Below, piece by piece: positions 57,791-64,000 of a stretch of DNA of 64,000 bases; position 1 is the first letter of the stretch; the number at the start of each line of letters is the position of its first letter. The position numbers were made by a program, and so were the translations under genes. The stretch spans positions 50,547,501 through 50,611,500 of the forward strand of contig NC_071669.1 in NCBI RefSeq assembly GCF_028554725.1. Reading direction: 5' to 3'. The notes below the pieces were generated by a model, which saw only the letters and a list, made by a program, of their open reading frames with translations, made no database searches and was not told the origin of the DNA. This stretch comes from Zeugodacus cucurbitae. Lineage: Eukaryota > Arthropoda > Insecta > Diptera > Tephritidae.

Positions 57791-59680
57791 CAACTCAAAT
57801 AATAAATGAGTTAAGGATTTCAGAAATTTAAAATGAAATGGATCTTCCATTAAATCTAACAGAGCATACCAATGTTCAGATGGGCTGAGCTTATCGACGA
57901 CTCTATTGAAAGAGCTGACAAATAGATATCTACTTCGGAACCGTTAAAAGAAAAATCCATTAGGTCATCTATTTGTATTAATAATACATCGATTCCAACG
58001 GATTACTCTCCCTGTGATGGGTATAGCTTAAGGTTCTTTCTTTAAGCAGTACCTGCCGTCGACCTTTACCGCTCGGTTCTGATGACAGTCATATTTGCAT
58101 CACCTATCAACTTTACAGCATTCCACAAAATTATTTTTAACTATAACAACAACAGCAACATCCGTTTATGATATTAAAATATTAAATGCATTTCTAAGAA
58201 GGATTGTTTCTAATAAAAACAAAAATAATAAAAATATTTTATTCACTTTTTTCCAGCTAAAATTGGCAAAGATTACAACAAAAAATGACGCTCATTGCCC
58301 GTATCTTCAATTAGGCACTACTAATTCCGCGAATAAGTAATTAAATATAAATAAACGCACACATACACCCACACAAGGCAGTAGATTCATTTATAGAAGT
58401 GTGTGTGTGTATGTGCGCTTCCATGTGTTTAATGCGAATTTCGTGAGTCAGTGGTTGTTATTGTTGCTGTTTTATTTTTTCAGTTTGCGAAAAAAAATTG
58501 TATAAACAAAATACGCCCACACTCACACTTTCCACGCCCGGCCAACGCCAGGCATTGTGCAAAATGGCAAAATGGCAAGAAGCAGAATGAAAAGAATTGC
58601 GAAAAAGAATTTAAAAAATTCTCACAATTTAGTGTGTGAATTAATGCGCATGTTGCATGCCACACAACGAGTGCGCACAGCTGTGCAGCATTGCTGGGCG
58701 ATGATGAATGTTCGCATTATTCGCATATTTGCAATGTTCGTAATCGCAAGCGCAAAGCCAACCAACCAACCAACCAACCATTCACATGCCACAAAGGCAT
58801 ACATACAGATACACATGCTCTTGCAATCATATATATACATACATACTATATAGACACACATACATACATTTATACAGATAAATTATATACATACATATGC
58901 GAGTGTATGTGTGTGTGTTCGTGTGCTTTTCAATCATCAGTATTACTGCGCTGACATTGACCCCGGACAATTAAGGAAAATTATGCTTACACACCACATC
59001 AACACAAATTGCGGTTTTGTGGCACCCTGTAGCTACTTTGTGGGTTAAGTCTTCCAAAGGGGTCATTAGCTTATTAGTTAGCATATTAATTATATATTAA
59101 GTTTAGTATACATATAAGCAACTAAGTAGATATATATTTATATACTTTGACTTCATGAAAAATTCTTTATGGCATAATCAAATTTCCTACAGGGTTTGAC
59201 TGAATGAATATCCAGAGACTCGTTGGATGTGATGTGAATAATGTGTAGATTTCTACATATATAGTAGATATGCATGTTGTTTATATACATATATGCGCAT
59301 AGATACATGCATATGTATGTGCGAGTAGATACGTCCAACAAGTATATTTATATGCAATAGATGCTTCATAATGCAATTTTTGTTGTAAATTTCCAACAAC
59401 CCTACTATATATTTGTATATTTGTAATTGTGTTTACATGCATACATATTATATAACAATTCGGTCATATATGTACAAATGCATTTATATAGATATATGTA
59501 AGTATAAATATATGTATATCCACATCAGAATTAATTGGCTTGAATTCATTCATTAAAATCCCGAAACGGATGTTAGCGATGCGCTACTAATATATAAGCG
59601 ATAGTATGAGAAAAGCATACATACTATCATATCTGTATTTGCATCTCATATAATTAAATATTTTGAGTCAGCTGAGTGCA
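57791..59680. repeat. Microsatellite-rich non-coding DNA
   Basis: (CCAA)n at 58757-58780, CATACATA runs at 58797-58900, (GT)n near 58399-58411, and long TATA/CATATG stretches at 59090-59540. TTCACTTTTTTCCAG at about 58244-58258 is a fair splice acceptor before a short open stretch ending at 58340, but the peptide (LKLAKITTKNDAHC...) is unrecognised and short. Confidence 0.5.
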
Positions 59681-60256
59681 CTTCTTCTTCTTGACTGGCG
59701 TAGACACCGCTTACGCGGTTATAGCCGAGTCCAAAACAGCGCGCCACGTATCCCTCCTTCTGGCAGTTTGGCGCCAATTGGTTATTCCAAGCGAAGCCTG
59801 GTCCTTCCATCGGAGTGGAGGTCTCCCTCTTCCTCTGCTTCCACCAGCGGGTACTGCATCGAACACTTTCAGAGCTGGAGCACCTTCATCCATTCGAACA
59901 ACATGTCCTAGCCAGCGTAGCCGCTGTTTTTTTTATTCGCTGGACTATGTCTATGTCGTCGAATAACACATACAGCTCATCGTTCCATCGTCTGCGGTAT
60001 TCGCCGTTGCCAATTCTTAAGCGACCATAAATCTTCCGCAAAACCTTTATCTCGAAAACTCCTAGTGCCGTCTCATCGGATGTTGACATCGTCCACGCTT
60101 CCGCACCGTAAAGTAGGACGGGAATGATGAGAGACTTGTAGAGTTTGGTTTTTGTTCGTCGAGAGAGGACTTTACTTTTCAATTGCCTACTTAGTCCATA
60201 GTAGCACCTGTTGGCAAGAGTGATTCTGCGTTGGATTTCCAGGCTGACATTGTTCA
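59681..60256 (-). mobile_element. RTE-type retroposon 3' fragment with (AAG)n tail
   Basis: The minus strand encodes MNNVSLEIQRRITLANRCYY, KLYKSLIIPVLLYGAEAW and YRRRWNDELYVLFDDI in one frame. After a frameshift in a T run at about 59928-59936, MDEGAPALKVFDAVPAGGSR and LGITNWRQTA follow in another frame. The 3' tail is AAGAAGAAG (plus-strand CTTCTTCTTC at 59681-59690), the same tail and the same GACTGGCGTAGACAC end as the 27387 copy, so these two form a subfamily. Right edge near 60256; no target duplication found. Confidence 0.82.
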
Positions 60257-60836
60257 TTAAGTTCTGCAGGACGGAATTTCCAATAAAAATAATAAATTAT
60301 TTCTTTCGCTTCAAGTTCTATTCTTACAGCCTGCCACTCGACATTTTTTCTCTAGCTCTAGGATATTTCAGAATGAGCGTTATAAAAGAGGAAGGCACAA
60401 CAAGCCATTCATTGTGGAATCATCTCTCACGAAGTTTGAAAATTCAATGCCATACAAAAATTAAAAAAAAAATCTATATAGTCAAAGGATATGTATGTAT
60501 TTCTGCCCGTATTTTATACTAGATATAATAGTCCTTGGATTACAAACCAAAGTACCAGCCATGCAATTCAATAGACAGAGCAAACAGCTGTGGATATACT
60601 GTTGATTTCCATCATACGAGGATTCCCACCTATTCTGAAGGTAAATTGCACCGTGTGGGAGGTAATTGAAAACAGATACGGTCTTATGATCTATACAGAC
60701 AAGAAACATTGCTTAGCTGTACGAAATTTTGGCGCGGCTGATCTCAAAATAAAATGGTCTCTCGCTCTCTTCCACTACTTATCTCTCGAAAAGAAACATC
60801 CATATGGTTATCTAAACTTTAGGACTTAAACCAGCA
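60257..60836. other. Non-coding or decayed retroelement DNA
   Basis: May be the degenerate upstream part of the following retrotransposon fragment. The frames here (103 residues at 60211-60522, partly in the RTE, and 79 at 60590-60829) show no recognised motif. Confidence 0.3.
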
Positions 60837-61200
60837 TTGGTACAAAGATATGGACATGATGATGAATTAGACTGTCCATTCTGTGGAAATGGATATGAAA
60901 ATGCACTACATATATTTTTCGCATGTCCGCATTATGAAATTGAGAGATCCGAACTAGAGGACCTCCAACTACATATGCTACAATCGCAGCTCGTATGGAA
61001 CCGAACGAGAGAGTGGACAGCTAAGGCTCTAATAGAGATAAGAAGGAATGAGTGGCAACGCAACGGAAAGAGACGGATGGAGAGCGAGGAATAGTAGAGC
61101 CAAACGGGATAAAGGATGTATACTAGCGATGAAATGTTTTAGGGTTTAGTATGCACAATCCTGAAAACTTCATACCACTGGGTCCCGAATGAGGTGGATC
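60837..61200 (+). pseudogene. R1/Jockey-group retrotransposon C-terminal zinc knuckle and 3' end
   Basis: Reads DDELDCPFCGNGYENALHIF then FACPHYEIERSELEDLQ: the C-x-x-C-x(7)-H-x(4)-C knuckle that closes the protein of R1- and Jockey-group non-LTR elements. A Trp-rich tail follows (WNRTREWTAKAL) and two stops occur at 61092-61097. The 3' untranslated part probably reaches GGTCCCGAATGAGGTGGATC at about 61181-61200. The knuckle is intact, but everything upstream (polymerase, endonuclease) is missing. The start shown is simply the first in-frame Met of the fragment. Confidence 0.75.
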
Positions 61201-64000
61201 TTGCATACCGTTTCCGATATAACGGTATCTTTTGAATATTCCGCCTCCGATAAAAATAAAAATTTATCGACCAGAACAATTTTTAGGTTTTAGCGATAGG
61301 GAAGCCTCCTACTAACAATATTTAGCAAATCAGCATAGGAAATATCTCTTTAATTGAAAAATCTAATGCGTTCTTTTCTTGAAAATCTCTGGCCCAAATT
61401 TAGCTAATTGAAAGGATATGCTTTAATCACACTTTTAAACTCAACCCCTATTATGTTTAAACCTTAGTTAGACTCAGATGAAGCTTTAGTTCAACACAAT
61501 AGCTTCGAGTAAGTGAGGCCAAGGCAAGACGATAATATACGTACATAATAGGATGAACCACTATCTGTTATTCCAAGAAATTCGTACATTCAGGCTAACA
61601 ATTTCTTCCACTCTTGTTATCAGTTATAAAACCCAGAAACTATTATAATTTTTCAAATTTAAGAAAGTGATTTAATGCTAAGAGTTTAAGTTCGACATTG
61701 CTCAGTTGGGTTAGTCAATGATTTATTATGTTAGTGACTCACTCTTCACGCGTTTTCCACGTGATTTTAGTTCGCAGCTTTAGTATTTATAATTATGGCT
61801 GAGACAAAGAAAACGTAAACAACACAACTGAAGTAAGCAAAGCCGAGACTTGCGGCTTATGAAATTCCACAGAAAAAAATAACATTAAGCCTCGAACTAT
61901 AACTAAGTGACTTAATTTATCTTAAATAACACTAAATGTTTTCCACTTTGTTATTGTTTGTGTTTTATTGTTTTCATTTTAATTTCAATACCGCCAGCTG
62001 ATTGCTTGTTTGTTTGTTGGGACGGCATGAAATCAGTTTTTTTCAGCGTAAAACCGCAGAAATCATGTTTTTAAAAATAGAAATCTGATGCGTGCCTCAT
62101 TTCGAAATACGCACACACACACAGCCACATGCACACATTTGTACTCGATCGCGTCATTGCAGTTTGAGTTCTTCCGCGGAAATATAAATAAAAATCTGCA
62201 ATAAATATTAAGTGGAAAATAATAAGATAATAAACGAAAACAAATATTTGCAAGCTTACAAAGCCGTCTCACACGCATTTGTTGTTGTTTTTGTTGGTTG
62301 CGTGTAAGCTTTATGCATAGAGCATAGCATTGAAACGCTGCGGTGCCGTCATGGGCACTCCTTCAGCCCCGGCCACAACTATGAACATTAAAATTCCGAC
62401 CGAGATCTCGGACGGACGGACCGACGAACGATGAGACTGGCAGCGTGTGAGACGAGTCGTTGAGACGAGCACGTCAATGAACTGACAAACGCCGCCAATC
62501 ACTTTGTAATCATAATAAATGGAGAGAAGTACAATAAAAACAACAACAACACTTGCCTTTAAATAACGCGATAATAACAAAATGCAAATTGGAAGTAGTC
62601 ACCGTGAATTTCGAACGTGTTATAGTTTTACGCGGTGCAAGCGAGTTGGGGAATTCCCAACTTTCGATGGGTGACTAAGTGCGTCATGAGGACAGAGTCT
62701 ATAAAAGACAACGCATAATTAGATATGTGGATGCGATCGTAGGGGTCTTTCGTTTAGGATGGCTCGATGTCCCGAAACCGAGTCCCAACTAGATTCCTTT
62801 CGATTATATGGATTTAACTGTAGTAGAAACACCTACATTAATCCAGAATAACAGACATAGCTCCTTTAGGATTCAAATCAATGAAAATCGGAGGAGTCGT
62901 GTCAAACCGCCAATCTACACTACTACTTGTCCAAATCATTCGACCTATTGGGCTTCATCCCTTAAACGGGAACATCCTTGGTCGACATAGGAGAAAATTA
63001 GTAATTGAACTGGACTTGAGACTCTTTTCACGCTTAAATCTAACTGCATACTTGTCGAGACTGGAATGAAATATCATATAAGATCTTGGGTCAGATTCTA
63101 AATTACAAGAAACTCATCCCTGGAGAGATGACGCCCTTTTTTGGACTTCATCTAGACTAAATTTGTCCCAGGATAGAGAAAATTAGCCCATGTTGTCAAG
63201 GGGAATGTCAGCAAATTTCTGTTTTTAAAAATCCGAAACAGGCAAAGTTGAGATTAAAACATATTTTCTTAAAATCTCGAGCTGAACGGAACTTATTATG
63301 TGAGCTCTAAGCATGAATACTTTCATTTACACAAGAACTTGACCTTGAATATATTGTGGCAGAGAAGAACTCCATTTATGACTATAGGGCTTATAAGCCG
63401 TAGACATAGTTTAGTACGATACGTAGATTTGGAAGTACTTTGCAAAGCAACGAACTGCATAACCAAAATGGGAGAGGAGTACTAAGAGAAAAGCGCGATT
63501 TGAATAGAGTACAATAGGTCTAGACGTCGCAAAGATGGATCCCTCACATTAGTAATTTTGAGTTTCTAGTCTTCCAAGATTTGGTCCTTGACTCATTATA
63601 TCTCTTAATTATACTTCTCAATACTGAGTCTAAACCAATAATATCGATTAATAGTATCCTTTAAGTTCAAAAACAGGAAGGATCTAGCTCAACCGGATCA
63701 ATACGGCCAATGTTAAGAAATCTAGAGCTCTTAAAATCAGCGAGACAATATTTCGGTCCTTCCTCAACTGAACACCCTTTAGCTGAGAGCAGGCTTAGTC
63801 AAATAAATAAATAAGCTATTTATGCTTATTGTCATTAAAATTTTATGAAATTCTACGCAACTCCAATAATTGACAACGGCTCGTGGCACTGACTCCGAAG
63901 AAAGCCCACACAGGCTGTAAAATATTTACATATTCTAAGTAAGTGTGTATAACTGTGATACCAGAGGCTGCAGGCGCTGTGGTCCACAATGCATTAGCCA
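61201..64000. other. Non-coding DNA to the window end
   Basis: A G+C-richer patch at 62330-62480 contains GGACGGACGGACCGACGAACG-like text at about 62411-62430 without other DINE-1-like features. Frames of 60-89 residues carry no motif, and no RNA gene is recognised. Confidence 0.4.

Noticed and set aside
62400..62435. Additional DINE-1-like copy based on the GGACGGAC run
   Set aside because: The microsatellite occurs alone, without the subterminal repeats, the CCACGCCCAC phrases or the hairpin.

Overview
The window looks like a gene-poor stretch of a higher-dipteran nuclear genome, most probably a tephritid fruit fly (Bactrocera/Zeugodacus/Ceratitis type). The grounds are strong A+T richness, abundant (CAA)n, (TA)n and TATG/CATA microsatellites, mariner-family transposons including a DD41D ('rosa'-like) transposase, non-LTR retrotransposon 3' ends typical of flies, and a repeat family with the architecture of Drosophila DINE-1 (non-autonomous Helentron) elements. 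The species call is inference. I find no complete host protein-coding gene. Almost all short ORFs are chance reading frames in A+T-rich DNA, and the few meaningful ones are broken transposable elements. The window is best read as a large intron or intergenic region.

Layout. 1-13 kb: unique-looking A+T-rich DNA with a TTAA-ended inverted-repeat element (1702-2482), an internally deleted mariner (4121-4831) and its 3'-truncated sister copy (12681-13336) sharing the same deletion junction, plus a G+C-richer block at 8.5-9.4 kb. 13-24 kb: two further TTAA-ended MITE-like elements (13473-13957 and 16062-16679), a relic DD41D transposase (17051-17405), two G+C-richer islands (18.3-19.2 and 20.8-21.1 kb), and a degenerate tandem repeat with a period of about 250 bp (23570-24090). 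27-32 kb: a DINE-1-like repeat split by an RTE-type retroposon with a 12-bp target duplication, one isolated candidate host exon (29081-29151), and a DD41D mariner (30878-31798) inserted in G+C-richer DNA.

33-45 kb: a dense cluster of DINE-1-like (HINE) copies on both strands (33450-34636 and 36682-39440), an RTE fragment, a tRNA-like/SINE-like fragment, and two non-LTR 3' ends with CTAACC-type tails. 45-64 kb: a cluster of ATCCCGAWA motifs, a Jockey-clade 3' end, a fourth TTAA-ended element, a possible 5' exon (51150-51308), and three more RTE 3' fragments, of which one has a 14-bp target duplication and one is flanked by a diverged duplication of about 105 bp. Two further non-LTR C-termini follow.

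The features do not form a pathway. Their shared theme is mobile DNA: at least four autonomous lineages (mariner, DD41D mariner, RTE, Jockey/LOA-like) are represented only by deleted, truncated or frameshifted copies. At least three non-autonomous families (mariner deletion derivative, HINE/DINE-1-like, TTAA MITEs) appear to have been moved in trans.
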